Positions 16,588 through 25,139 of a DNA stretch of 64,000 nucleotides are shown piece after piece. Below the pieces are notes generated by a model that made no database searches, was not told the DNA's origin, and was given only the letters and a program-made list of their open reading frames with translations. The stretch spans positions 558,001 through 622,000 of the forward strand of contig NZ_JAABOO010000002.1 of assembly GCF_010671605.1 (NCBI RefSeq). Reading direction: 5' to 3'. The stretch is from Leptobacterium flavescens (lineage in GTDB: Bacteria > Bacteroidota > Bacteroidia > Flavobacteriales > Flavobacteriaceae). A program made the position numbers and the translations under genes. Position 1 is the first letter of the stretch. Each line of letters begins with the position of its first letter.

Positions 16588-17091
16588 TTAGAAGCCACTT
16601 CTTCCGTAGAGTAAGTGCTCCTTTACTTCGAAGGTAACACTCCTGTCTTCTTTAATTTCATAGGTGATAAACAATTCTCCCCAGAATTTCCCGTCACTAA
16701 AATCGGCAATGATCCATTTGTGATTCAATACCCTGATCTTATTGATCTTCATTGCTCCGCCATCGGTCATAGCCGCATAAGGTACCAGAGGGTTATCTCC
16801 CCCTTGCTCATTGGTTTCCAGCAATCGGTCTGAAATATAAAGCGGCAGGTCCTGAATACCGAGGTTGTCATAATACACAAGAGCATCGTCATTCCCCTCA
16901 AGGGCAAAATACTGAAGATCCAGATTGTCGAAGATCAGATCCTGAATAGAATCCTTCTGACTGGCCATATCCTTTTCCAGTTTTCCTATTTTGGCTTCGG
17001 TCGTCTTAAAATAATTCTTGCTGTTCACATATTGAAAGAGAACAAAAAGTAAGGTAAAAATAAATAGGTATAAAAAGATCCTGCTCTTCAT
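16588..17091 (-). CDS. Membrane-anchored protein of unknown function
   Basis: 167-residue protein. A single N-terminal hydrophobic segment (about 5-22) anchors it, followed by a short coiled-coil-like stretch rich in Lys and Glu (about 30-55) and a beta-rich domain with RVLNHKWIIADFSDGKFWGELFITYEI. I do not recognise a catalytic motif. It lies 21 bp downstream of the metallo-hydrolase on the same strand, so the two may be co-transcribed. It runs convergently with the esterase (3-bp gap), without an evident terminator between them. Confidence 0.7.
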   Translation of the reverse strand: MKSRIFLYLFIFTLLFVLFQYVNSKNYFKTTEAKIGKLEKDMASQKDSIQDLIFDNLDLQYFALEGNDDALVYYDNLGIQDLPLYISDRLLETNEQGGDNPLVPYAAMTDGGAMKINKIRVLNHKWIIADFSDGKFWGELFITYEIKEDRSVTFEVKEHLLYGRSGF

Positions 17092-17112
17092 GAGTATAAA
17101 ATTTCTATTCAG

Positions 17113-17877
17113 TTAAACGTCAATTACCAGATTATCATATGCGAGGAATACATTTTCGGGCAAAGTTTTTTCTACTTCGGCATGAAAACCCAGTAAATGA
17201 CTTATATGGGTAAGGTAAGCTCTTTCTGGCTGTATCCTTTCAATAAAGGCCAGAGCCTCCTCCAGGTTAAAATGAGAAGGGTGCGGGTCTATACGCAGAG
17301 CGTTAACCACCAATGCCTTGAGCCCTTGTAACTTCTTTATCTCTTCCTCCTCTACCCGTTTCACATCTGTGAGGTAAGCAAAGTCGCCAAAGCGGAATCC
17401 AAAGACCTGAAGTTGGTTATGCAACACATTAACGGGAATGATATCTATCCCTCCCAGTCTAAGCGGGCTGTTGTTTTTGATCTCGTATGTCTGCACGGAA
17501 GGTGCTCCGGGATATTTGTTCTCATTATCAAAAATATAGTCGAAACGCCTTTTAAGCCCTTCTAATACCCTTTTATGTGCATATACCGGAATATCACCCT
17601 GTCTGAAGAAAAAGGGACGGATATCATCTAATCCGGCGGTATGGTCGGCATGCTCGTGGGTAAACAGTATTCCGTCTATCTTTTCCACATTATTACTGAG
17701 CATTTGCTGGCGGAAATCAGGACCACAGTCAACCACATAAGTATGGGTCCCCCACTCTACAAGAATGGAAACCCTGAGACGCTTGTCCCGTGAATCCTCA
17801 CTGAGACAAACCGGATGTGTACTACCGATAATCGGGATTCCCTGAGAGGTTCCCGTGCCTAAAAAAGTAACTTTCAA
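17113..17877 (-). CDS. PhnP-type metallo-beta-lactamase-fold hydrolase
   Basis: 254-residue hydrolase of the PhnP-like branch of the metallo-beta-lactamase fold; these enzymes cleave phosphodiesters or cyclic phosphates. Seen: LGTGTSQGIPIIG at the start, a CGPDFRQQ block, the metal motif THEHADHTAGLDDIRPF, and later HNQLQVFGFRFG, YLTDVKR and the terminal THISH. I chose TTG 17877 (giving KVTFLGTG) rather than the farther TTG at 17898, because the latter lies inside a promoter -7 box at 17896-17903. No ATG is available. Followed by a membrane-anchored protein gene. Confidence 0.85.
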   Translation of the reverse strand: MKVTFLGTGTSQGIPIIGSTHPVCLSEDSRDKRLRVSILVEWGTHTYVVDCGPDFRQQMLSNNVEKIDGILFTHEHADHTAGLDDIRPFFFRQGDIPVYAHKRVLEGLKRRFDYIFDNENKYPGAPSVQTYEIKNNSPLRLGGIDIIPVNVLHNQLQVFGFRFGDFAYLTDVKRVEEEEIKKLQGLKALVVNALRIDPHPSHFNLEEALAFIERIQPERAYLTHISHLLGFHAEVEKTLPENVFLAYDNLVIDV

Positions 17878-17895
17878 ATGCGATAATAATTTTAA

Positions 17896-17903
17896 CAAAA
17901 ATA
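17896..17903 (-). promoter_or_regulatory. -7 box for the metallo-hydrolase gene
   Basis: TATTTTTG on the minus strand, 18 bases before TTG 17877. It rules out a start at 17898, which would sit inside it. Confidence 0.55.
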
Positions 17904-17913
17904 AATCTTATTT

Positions 17914-17943
17914 TTTGTTTACCATTCGGATTTAGTACTTTTG
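17914..17943 (+). promoter_or_regulatory. Bacteroidota-type promoter (TTTG-N18-TActTTTG)
   Basis: TTTG 17914-17917 and TACTTTTG 17936-17943 with 18 bases between; the ATG follows at 17976. It is divergent from the metallo-hydrolase promoter. Confidence 0.7.
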
Positions 17944-17975
17944 TTAACGGCTTTAAACTCTAAATTCCTATCATA

Positions 17976-19436
17976 ATGAGTGTCACACTGAAAGGGGATA
18001 AAGAAATTGAAAATATCCCCTCCATAAGGAGAAAAACACTACGCATTAATCTTAATGACTATATCTACGGAACTTTTGCAGAAATAGGCGCAGGTCAGGA
18101 AACAGTTCGTAACTTTTTCAGGGCCGGTGGAGCTTCGGGTACTATTGCGAAGGCTATGTCTGCCTATGATAAAGATTTTAGTGATGCGATTTACGGTGTA
18201 GAGGACGATCAGCGATATGTAACAGAATCGCGCTTAAAAAGGATGCTTCGCCATGAGGTAGAACTGATCGAAGACCGACTGAGCAGGAAGAAACATCCGG
18301 ACAAACTCTTTTTTAGTTACGCCAATACCGTAGCTACAATAGACTTTGCCAAAAAATTTAAAGGCCATGGATGGGTTGGTATCCGTTACCAACTGGATTC
18401 TTTGGAAGATTATAATGAAATTATCCTTCATATTCGGTTTCATCAGACCGATGCCCAGTCCCAGCAGGAAACCCTGGGGATCCTGGGGGTTAACCTTATC
18501 TACGGGGCTTTCTATATGTACGATCAGCCGAAGGAGCTCCTGAAATCGCTTTATCATCATTTAGACAGGTACCAGATCGAGATTGATATGATCAATTTCT
18601 CCGGACCCCGCTTTATGTATGTAGATAACCGCCTGATGAGTTTACAACTGGTTAAGAACGGAATGACCGATGCGGTAATGTTCGGTTCTGACGGCTTTAA
18701 CGTATTACCGGCACAGGTACTTTATAAAAAGAACCTTCTTGCATTGAGAGGTAGTTTCAGGCCTGTTACCAAGGTTAATATGGATATGCTCGAGAAGTCT
18801 TACGAAATGTTCGTAAACGAAAACCGGGTAGAAAAAGATAATACCCAGGTGGTCTTTGAGATCACCCTCTCCAATTTACGGGCGGAAGGAAAGATAGATG
18901 AGCGGGACTTCCTGGACAGGGCAGAATTACTGTGCTCGCTGGGACAGATCGTAATGATCTCTAATTTCCAGGAGTATTATAAGGTAGTTGATTACTTCTC
19001 GAGGTTTACCAAGAGTAGGATGGCTATTGCCATGGGAGTTACCAACCTTATCGACATTTTTGATGAGAAATACTATCGCAACCTCAGTGGAGGGATCCTC
19101 GAGGCCTTTGGTAAGTTGTTCTTCAGAGACCTGAAGATCTACCTGTATCCGTTTGTAGATCAGGAAACCAAGGAAGTGATGAACAGCGACAACCTGAAGG
19201 TTCATCCGCGTATGAAAGAATTGTACAAGTTCTTTAAATACAACGGGAAGATCGTCGATATTCAGGAATACAACGATAAGATCCTTAATATCTTCTCCAG
19301 AAAGGTGCTTTCTATGATCGCCAATCAGGAAGACGGTTGGGAAGAGATGTTACCAAAAGGGATTGCGGAACTTATTAAGGAGCATCGATTATTTGGATAT
19401 TCCAGAAGACGGGCAGCCCTGCAGAAGAAAAAATAG
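17976..19436 (+). CDS. Large conserved protein of unknown function
   Basis: 486-residue soluble protein, no signal peptide or membrane segment. It has the look of a highly conserved core protein (RKTLRINLNDYIYGTFAEIGAGQETVRNFF near the start, KLFFSYANTVATIDF, GVNLIYGAFY, VMFGSDGFNVLPAQVLYKKNLL, GVTNLIDIFDEKYY). I recall close relatives across Bacteroidota under unhelpful or misleading names such as TonB-dependent receptor or nicotinate-nucleotide adenylyltransferase; neither fits, as there is no barrel, signal peptide or nucleotide-transferase signature. A cytoplasmic enzyme is likely, but I cannot name the reaction. It has a strong own promoter and terminator and no operon partner. Confidence 0.85.
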   Translation: MSVTLKGDKEIENIPSIRRKTLRINLNDYIYGTFAEIGAGQETVRNFFRAGGASGTIAKAMSAYDKDFSDAIYGVEDDQRYVTESRLKRMLRHEVELIEDRLSRKKHPDKLFFSYANTVATIDFAKKFKGHGWVGIRYQLDSLEDYNEIILHIRFHQTDAQSQQETLGILGVNLIYGAFYMYDQPKELLKSLYHHLDRYQIEIDMINFSGPRFMYVDNRLMSLQLVKNGMTDAVMFGSDGFNVLPAQVLYKKNLLALRGSFRPVTKVNMDMLEKSYEMFVNENRVEKDNTQVVFEITLSNLRAEGKIDERDFLDRAELLCSLGQIVMISNFQEYYKVVDYFSRFTKSRMAIAMGVTNLIDIFDEKYYRNLSGGILEAFGKLFFRDLKIYLYPFVDQETKEVMNSDNLKVHPRMKELYKFFKYNGKIVDIQEYNDKILNIFSRKVLSMIANQEDGWEEMLPKGIAELIKEHRLFGYSRRRAALQKKK

Positions 19437-19499
19437 AACCATATTCAATTGATCTTAAATAACCTTTACGGTTTTACAGGATCAAATTCATAAAAAACA

Positions 19500-19535
19500 G
19501 ATCTCAGCAAAGCCTTATTTGCTGGGGTCTTTTTG
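19500..19535 (+). terminator. Terminator after the 486-residue protein
   Basis: GATCTCAGCAAA / TTTGCTGGGGTC stem (12 pairs with two G-U) and loop GCCTTA, followed by TTTTTG. Confidence 0.8.
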
Positions 19536-19536
19536 T

Positions 19537-20100
19537 TTTATGGAAGGCTGGTTTGGTTGTTGCTCCTACGCTGAAGCTTCAGAGCACGTTGGTGGTTGTT
19601 AGTTGTTAGTGGTTAGCGATGAGTATTGAGTACAAAGTATTGAGTCCCGATAGCTATCGGGATGAGAAAAATGTCACTTCGAGCGCAGTCGAGAAGTATG
19701 ATTGGAAATGTTGAATTTTGGTGCTTGGAGTTTGGAATTTGGTGGTTAGTAATGAGTATTGAGTACAAAGTATTAAGTCCCGATAGCTATCGGGATGAGA
19801 AAAATGTCAGTTCGAGTTTTTTCCGCAGGAAAAAGTATCGAGAACAGTTGAACATAGGTAAACACAAAATTTGATTCTCGATACAATCCTTTTGGGATCA
19901 CTCGAATTGACAAATTTTGTTCTCCCCTGGAGGGGAGAAAACAAGAGGGGGATAAAAAACCACCCCGCCTTTCCCTTCGACTGCGCTCAGGGTGACAAAA
20001 GGAAAGTTCCAATATTACCAGGCTTAAAAAATTCCTTCCCTTGTTAAGGGAAGGTGGCTTTAACGCAGTTAAAGACGGAAGGGTTTAAACAAAAAGAAGT
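19537..20100. repeat. Intergenic mosaic of dispersed repeat modules
   Basis: About 560 bp with no credible gene. It starts with GGTTGTTAG-type motifs (19581-19618), then module A (19622-19697: a GAGTATTGAGTACAAAGTATT-like run, palindrome, CACTTCGAGCGCAGTCGAGAAG). The first half of module A is repeated at 19754-19814. An 18-bp perfect palindrome TCCCGATAGCTATCGGGA occurs twice (19645-19662, 19778-19795). Two divergent copies of a TGTCA-TTCGAG...CGAGAA module face each other (19805-19844, 19875-19912). Further hairpins follow: TTCTCCCC/GGGGAGAA (19920-19939) and CCTTCCCTT/AAGGGAAGG (20034-20054). A partner mosaic with module A inverted lies at 40914-40974. Confidence 0.8.
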
Positions 20101-20106
20101 GGTATA

Positions 20107-20140
20107 ATAAAAAACAACCCTGACGATAAATGTCAGGGTT
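20107..20140 (-). terminator. Rho-independent terminator of bcp
   Basis: Perfect 9-bp stem AACCCTGAC (20116-20124) / GTCAGGGTT (20132-20140). On the minus strand it is followed by a T-run interrupted by one G. Confidence 0.85.
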
Positions 20141-20146
20141 TTATAT

Positions 20147-20596
20147 TTAGAGGATCTGTGCTGCGTGATCCTTGGTCTTTACTTTATCGATAACCCGTTC
20201 TACCGTTCCGCTTTCATCTATAATAAAGGTCTTTCTGTGAATTCCGTCGAATTCTCTTCCCATAAATTTTTTCGGTCCCCATACACCAAAAGCATCGATC
20301 ACTTCTTTTTCGGTATCTGCCAGCAGCGGAAAAGGAAAATCGTATTTATTCCTGAAATTGGTCTGTTTGCGCTGGGTATCTGCACTTACTCCCAGTAATT
20401 CATAGCCCGCAGCCTGAAGTTCGGAATAGTTATCCCTTAAGTTACAGGCCTCATCCGTACATCCCGGAGTGCTTGCCCTGGGATAGAAAAAAACCACCAG
20501 TTTCTTTCCTTTATAGTCTGATAATGAGATATCGTTTCCGTCCTGATCCTTAACTGTAAACTCAGGTACTTTATCACCTGCCTGAAGTGTATTCAT
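20147..20596 (-). CDS. bcp: Thioredoxin-dependent peroxiredoxin, Bcp/PrxQ type
   Basis: 149-residue peroxiredoxin of the Bcp (PrxQ) class, which reduces hydrogen peroxide and organic peroxides with electrons from thioredoxin; cytoplasmic. Start taken at the second ATG (MNTLQAGDKVP), with a possible start two codons upstream at 20602. Peroxidatic Cys in STPGCTDEAC, with the resolving Cys five residues later (TPGCTDEAC), as in typical Bcp. The usual PKDxTPGCT reads PRASTPGCT. Other marks are VVFFYP and FPLLAD. Transcribed divergently from the endonuclease III gene. Confidence 0.93.
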   Translation of the reverse strand: MNTLQAGDKVPEFTVKDQDGNDISLSDYKGKKLVVFFYPRASTPGCTDEACNLRDNYSELQAAGYELLGVSADTQRKQTNFRNKYDFPFPLLADTEKEVIDAFGVWGPKKFMGREFDGIHRKTFIIDESGTVERVIDKVKTKDHAAQIL

Positions 20597-20615
20597 AGTC
20601 AATTTTTAATTTGAT

Positions 20616-20623
20616 TATTTTTG
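20616..20623 (+). promoter_or_regulatory. -7 box for the endonuclease III gene
   Basis: TATTTTTG, 17 bases before the ATG at 20641. No TTG at the -33 distance. Confidence 0.45.
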
Positions 20624-20640
20624 CCTAAAAATAAAGAAAA

Positions 20641-21306
20641 ATGACCAAAGCTGAAAAAGTAGAATTTACTATCAACACCCTCGAAAAAATTTATCCGAAA
20701 ATACCCATTCCACTAGATCATAAAGACCCTTACACCCTCTTAATAGCAGTATTGCTCTCTGCCCAGAGTACCGATGTAAGAGTAAATCAGATCACTCCCC
20801 TGCTCTTCGAAAAAGCCGATAATCCTTATCGGATGATCAAATTATCTCAGGAAGAGATCAGGGAGATCATAAAACCCGTGGGGCTTTCCCCCATGAAATC
20901 CAAAGGGATCTATGAGCTATCCCATATTCTGATCGATAAATACAACGGAGAGGTGCCTCAGAGTTTTGAGGCTTTGGAATCCTTGCCGGCCGTAGGGCAC
21001 AAAACAGCCAGTGTGGTTATGTCGCAGGCTTTTGGCGTACCTGCCTTTCCGGTAGATACACACATACACCGTTTAATGTATCGATGGGGTTTCTCTAACG
21101 GAAAGAACGTTGTTCAGACCGAAAAAGATGCCAAGCGCCTCTTTCCGGAGGAAAAATGGAATAATCTGCACCTTCAGATCATTTGGTACGGAAGAGAATA
21201 TTCTCCGGCCCGCGGATGGGACCTGGAAAAGGATATCATTACAAAAACTATCGGAAGGAAAAGCGTATTGGACGAATACCGTGCAAAAACAAAAAAGGCT
21301 CGTTAA
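20641..21306 (+). CDS. nth: Endonuclease III without the iron-sulfur cluster
   Basis: 221-residue DNA glycosylase/AP lyase of the endonuclease III family, which removes oxidised pyrimidines. The helix-hairpin-helix reads LPAVGHKTASVV with catalytic Lys121, and the catalytic Asp139 lies in PVDTH. The C-terminal region that carries four cysteines for the [4Fe-4S] cluster in E. coli Nth reads GREYSPARGWDLEKDIITK here, and the whole protein contains no cysteine. The cluster is thus absent while the catalytic residues are kept. Length is family-typical (about 210-220), so it is not a truncation. Its stop codon lies inside a hairpin that serves the opposite strand. Confidence 0.93.
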   Translation: MTKAEKVEFTINTLEKIYPKIPIPLDHKDPYTLLIAVLLSAQSTDVRVNQITPLLFEKADNPYRMIKLSQEEIREIIKPVGLSPMKSKGIYELSHILIDKYNGEVPQSFEALESLPAVGHKTASVVMSQAFGVPAFPVDTHIHRLMYRWGFSNGKNVVQTEKDAKRLFPEEKWNNLHLQIIWYGREYSPARGWDLEKDIITKTIGRKSVLDEYRAKTKKAR

Positions 21307-21317
21307 AAACGAGCCTT
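21290..21317 (-). terminator. Terminator of the ECF sigma gene, embedded in the end of nth
   Basis: Perfect 10-bp stem AAGGCTCGTT (21295-21304) / AACGAGCCTT (21308-21317), 3-base loop. On the minus strand it is followed by TTTTTTG; on the plus strand no T-run follows. It overlaps the nth stop codon (TAA, 21304-21306). Confidence 0.7.
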
Positions 21318-21535
21318 CAACAAAGTTTAGTTTAGAAGCATTTCAAACTTCATTTTCTTATAATTAATAACACTTAAAGCTTTAGAATAATTTAATAAAA
21401 ATTCTATAGTTTCTTTTCGGGGTTTTAAGTTTTTCATCTCTGATGAATACCTAGAGTAAAGTTTTGCCATATGTGATTTTTAGATTATTATAAAATAATA
21501 ACGGGGCAAAACTTACTTTATTGTATTAGTTTGTA

Positions 21536-22117
21536 TTAGTTGGTTAAAACGATATTGTGCTTGTTGATTATTTTTCTCAGGTTAATGATCGCATAGCGCA
21601 TTCTACCTAAAGCAGTATTAATACTAACGCCTGTGATCTCCGATATTTCTTTAAAGCTCATATCCTTATACATACGCATGATCAACACCTCTTTCTGATC
21701 GGTGGGCAATTCTTCGATCAGTTTTCTCAGGTCGGTCTCCACCTGATCTTTAATGATTTGTTTTTCAGCGTTTAAGGACGAATCCCCAATAAGAGAAAAG
21801 ATATTAAAATCGTCATTTCCTTCGAACTTGGGCATTCTGTTGTTCTTTCTGAAATGATCGATCACAAGGTTGTGGGCGATTCTCATAACCCAGGGTAAAA
21901 ATTTACCCTCCTCGTTATAAGAGCCTCTTTTTAAGGTCTTAATTACCTTGATAAAAGTGTCCTGAAAAATGTCTTCAGCTACATCTTTGTCAAAAACTTT
22001 AGAAAAAATAAAACTGTAAATTCGTTGCGAGTGTCGGTTGATGAGAGTTTCCAATGCATTCTCATCTCCTGCTAGATACCATTCTAATAAGGTCGAATCT
22101 TGATGAAGTTGCTCCAT
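21536..22117 (-). CDS. ECF-type RNA polymerase sigma factor (orphan)
   Basis: 193-residue extracytoplasmic-function sigma factor. Region 2 (about 25-95) contains DVAEDIFQDTFIKVIKTL and FLPWVMRIAHNLVIDHFR; region 4 (about 130-185) has LPTDQKEVLIMRMYKDMSFKEISEITGVSINTALGR, a clear helix-turn-helix for the -35 element. No regions 1 or 3. No anti-sigma factor gene is adjacent, which is unusual for ECF factors. The leader holds a nested hairpin (22120-22197), and a terminator for it sits in the end of nth, 220 bp downstream. Confidence 0.93.
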   Translation of the reverse strand: MEQLHQDSTLLEWYLAGDENALETLINRHSQRIYSFIFSKVFDKDVAEDIFQDTFIKVIKTLKRGSYNEEGKFLPWVMRIAHNLVIDHFRKNNRMPKFEGNDDFNIFSLIGDSSLNAEKQIIKDQVETDLRKLIEELPTDQKEVLIMRMYKDMSFKEISEITGVSINTALGRMRYAIINLRKIINKHNIVLTN

Positions 22118-22119
22118 AC

Positions 22120-22197
22120 AATTACTTTTTAGGTTAAACTGGCAACACCATTCTGGCGAATGATGTTAAATAAAATTTGGTTGACTAAAAAGTAATT
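22120..22197 (-). promoter_or_regulatory. Nested inverted repeat in the leader of the ECF sigma gene
   Basis: Outer perfect 13-bp inverted repeat AATTACTTTTTAG (22120-22132) / CTAAAAAGTAATT (22185-22197). Inside it lies AACA-c-CATTC (22144-22153), loop TGGC, GAATG-a-TGTT (22158-22167). The structure begins 2 bases before the ATG (22117), so in RNA it would sit directly at the start codon; it could also be a two-site operator. Confidence 0.55.
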
Positions 22198-22337
22198 TTA
22201 TTGTATAAGCAAATAGTTTTGGTTCCTATAAGGATTCCAAATATAAGGTGATTGCAACCGAAAATGCAAATTTTTTTTTGTTTTTTTTAACTATAAATCT
22301 TTTTAAGCCATCATTTTACAGGACGGAATCAGATTAG

Positions 22338-22345
22338 TATCTTTG
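22338..22345 (+). promoter_or_regulatory. -7 box for uvrA
   Basis: TATCTTTG, a perfect TAnnTTTG match, 16 bases before the ATG at 22362. Confidence 0.5.
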
Positions 22346-22361
22346 GCTTTTGTTTACTGCT

Positions 22362-25139
22362 ATGAACGATATTTCACTTCTAGATCCTAAGGAAAATATA
22401 CTTATAAAAGGGGCCAAACTTCATAACCTTAAAAATATAGATGTTTGCATCCCGAGAAATAAATTAGTGGTTATTACCGGGCTTTCGGGCTCCGGGAAAT
22501 CCAGCCTCGCCTTCGATACGCTCTATGCCGAGGGGCAAAGGCGCTATGTGGAAAGCCTGTCTTCCTATGCACGTCAGTTTTTAGGGCGATTGGACAAACC
22601 CAAGGTAGATTATATAAAAGGTATTGCTCCGGCAATTGCTATTGAGCAAAAGGTGAACTCCACCAATCCGAGATCTACCGTAGGTACCACCACAGAAATA
22701 TACGATTACCTTAAATTGTTATATGCCAGGATCGGGAAGACCTACTCCCCTGTTTCGGGTAAGGAAGTAAAAAAACACACGGTTTCCGATATTATAGATT
22801 TTGTCATCTCTTTTCCGGAACGCTCAAAACTGCTTTTATTATCGCCGGTTCATGTTCCTGAGGAGCGAGATACCCTTCAGACACTTAAGATCCTTGCACA
22901 ACAGGGATACGCCCGTATTAAATATAAAGGCGAAGTCCTGCGTATTGACGAAATAACCGAAGAGATCGATCACGATTTTTTCCTGGTAGTAGATCGTATC
23001 GTGGTACAAAAGGATGAAGATTTTCAGAATCGACTGGCCGATGCCGCAGATACCGCATTCTTCGAAGGAAAAGGAGGCTGTATCATTGAAGAAGTGGATT
23101 CGGGTAAGCAAACGGAATTCAGTAACAGGTTCGAATTAGACGGGATGCAGTTCCCGGAGCCCAATGTACACCTGTTCAGTTTTAATAACCCCTTCGGTGC
23201 CTGTTCTAAATGTGAAGGTTACGGAGATGTGATCGGGATCGATGAAAATCTGGTAATCCCGAATACGGCCCTGTCGGTTTATGAGAATGCCGTTTTCCCA
23301 TGGAGAGGTGAAAGCATGAGCTGGTACAGGGATCAGCTGGTAAACAATGCCTATAAATTTGACTTCCCCATCCACAAACCGTGGTTTGAACTCAGCGAGG
23401 AACAAAAACAACTGGTATGGGATGGAAATGAGCATTTTGAAGGTCTGAACGACTTCTTTTCCTTCCTGGAAGAGAAAAGTTATAAAATACAGAATCGGGT
23501 AATGCTTTCCAGATACAGAGGGAAGACCCGTTGTATCGAGTGTAAAGGCAAGCGCCTCCGTCCGGAAGCTAATTATGTGAAAATTGGCGGAAAGACCATT
23601 ACCGATCTGGTGGAAATGCCATTAAATAAACTGGCTGATTTCTTTAAAGATCTCAGTTTTAATAAATACGATCAGAAAATTGCTTCCCGCCTGCTAAAGG
23701 AGATCAACAACAGATTGATGTTCCTTTCGAATGTGGGACTGGAATACCTCACCCTGAACCGTAAATCGAATACACTTTCGGGAGGGGAATCCCAACGTAT
23801 TAACCTGGCTACTTCTCTTGGGAGCAGTCTGGTAGGGTCTATGTATATCCTCGATGAACCCAGTATTGGTCTGCATCCGAAGGATACAGAGAAACTGATA
23901 ACCGTTCTGAAATCGCTTAGAGATCTAGGGAATACGGTAATTGTTGTAGAGCATGATGAGGATATTATGAGGGCTGCGGATGAAATTATCGATATAGGGC
24001 CCGAAGCAGGAATAAATGGAGGTCATGTGGTAGCTACCGGCGATTTCGATACCATTTTAAGCAATGAAACCCTTACGGCTGGTTACCTGAGCGGAAAAAT
24101 GGAGATCAAAGTCCCTGAAAACCGCCGTACTTCAAGGAGTCATATCCGTATCCTGGGAGCCAGAGAGAACAATCTGAAGAATATAGATGTAACCTTCCCT
24201 CTAAATATGCTTACGGTTGTAACCGGAGTATCAGGAAGTGGAAAAAGTACCCTAATTAAAAAGATCCTTTATCCGGCAATCCTGAAAGAAACAGGAGGTT
24301 ATGGAGAAAAAGCCGGGCAGTTTACTTCTATTGAAGGGAAATACGATGGCGTTGGTACGGTAGAATTTGTAGATCAGAACCCTATTGGTCGCTCTTCCCG
24401 TTCCAATCCTGTTACCTATATCAAGGCTTATGATGATATCAGAAGCCTGTTTGCTTCTCAGAAATTATCTAAAATAAGAGGGTATCAGGCCAAACATTTC
24501 TCTTTCAATGTTGATGGAGGGCGATGTGAAACCTGTAAAGGTGAAGGCGAAGTAACTATAGAAATGCAGTTTATGGCCGATGTACACCTTCAGTGTGAGA
24601 CCTGTGGAGGGAAACGCTTTAAAAAGGATGTACTGGAGGTGAAATTTGAAGATAAGAATATAGATGATATTTTAAACCTCACCATAGATGAGGCCATCGA
24701 TTTCTTCGGTCAGCACAAGCAAAACAAGATAATAAACAAGATCAAAGCCCTGCAGGACGTAGGTCTCGGTTATGTGACTTTAGGTCAGTCTTCCTCTACC
24801 CTTTCCGGAGGTGAAGCGCAGCGTATAAAACTGGCTTCCTTTCTGATTAAAGGAAAAACCAAGGAAAAAGCCTTGTTTATTTTTGATGAGCCTACCACAG
24901 GGCTTCATTTTCACGATATACAAAAATTGCTGACCTCTTTTAATGCATTGATAGAAAAAGGACATTCCATTATTGTGATAGAACACAATATAGAACTGAT
25001 CAAATGCGCCGATTATATTGTAGACCTGGGTCCGCACGGAGGTGAGAACGGAGGCACACTGGTGGCTGAAGGGACTCCGGAAGAAGTCATTCAGAATAAA
25101 GAATCCTTTACTGCACAGTATTTAAAGGAAAAGCTTTAA
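22362..25139 (+). CDS. uvrA: Excinuclease ABC subunit A
   Basis: 925-residue UvrA, the damage-recognition ATPase of nucleotide excision repair. ATG 22362 is preferred to a TTG four codons upstream, next to the -7 box. Two ABC modules: Walker [10 protein letters not shown] followed by [14 protein letters not shown], and Walker [10 protein letters not shown]; signatures LSGGESQR and LSGGEAQR; Walker [12 protein letters not shown] and [11 protein letters not shown]. Zinc-binding CxxC pairs are [24 protein letters not shown] and CETCGGKR. Length is that of the full protein. It overlaps the convergent DUF3667 gene by 4 bases at the 3' ends. Confidence 0.97.
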   Translation: MNDISLLDPKENILIKGAKLHNLKNIDVCIPRNKLVVITGLSGSGKSSLAFDTLYAEGQRRYVESLSSYARQFLGRLDKPKVDYIKGIAPAIAIEQKVNSTNPRSTVGTTTEIYDYLKLLYARIGKTYSPVSGKEVKKHTVSDIIDFVISFPERSKLLLLSPVHVPEERDTLQTLKILAQQGYARIKYKGEVLRIDEITEEIDHDFFLVVDRIVVQKDEDFQNRLADAADTAFFEGKGGCIIEEVDSGKQTEFSNRFELDGMQFPEPNVHLFSFNNPFGACSKCEGYGDVIGIDENLVIPNTALSVYENAVFPWRGESMSWYRDQLVNNAYKFDFPIHKPWFELSEEQKQLVWDGNEHFEGLNDFFSFLEEKSYKIQNRVMLSRYRGKTRCIECKGKRLRPEANYVKIGGKTITDLVEMPLNKLADFFKDLSFNKYDQKIASRLLKEINNRLMFLSNVGLEYLTLNRKSNTLSGGESQRINLATSLGSSLVGSMYILDEPSIGLHPKDTEKLITVLKSLRDLGNTVIVVEHDEDIMRAADEIIDIGPEAGINGGHVVATGDFDTILSNETLTAGYLSGKMEIKVPENRRTSRSHIRILGARENNLKNIDVTFPLNMLTVVTGVSGSGKSTLIKKILYPAILKETGGYGEKAGQFTSIEGKYDGVGTVEFVDQNPIGRSSRSNPVTYIKAYDDIRSLFASQKLSKIRGYQAKHFSFNVDGGRCETCKGEGEVTIEMQFMADVHLQCETCGGKRFKKDVLEVKFEDKNIDDILNLTIDEAIDFFGQHKQNKIINKIKALQDVGLGYVTLGQSSSTLSGGEAQRIKLASFLIKGKTKEKALFIFDEPTTGLHFHDIQKLLTSFNALIEKGHSIIVIEHNIELIKCADYIVDLGPHGGENGGTLVAEGTPEEVIQNKESFTAQYLKEKL

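Noticed and set aside
19662-20012. Short open frames in the repeat mosaic at 19.7-20.0 kb
   Set aside because: They run through the repeats and palindromes and encode no recognisable protein.
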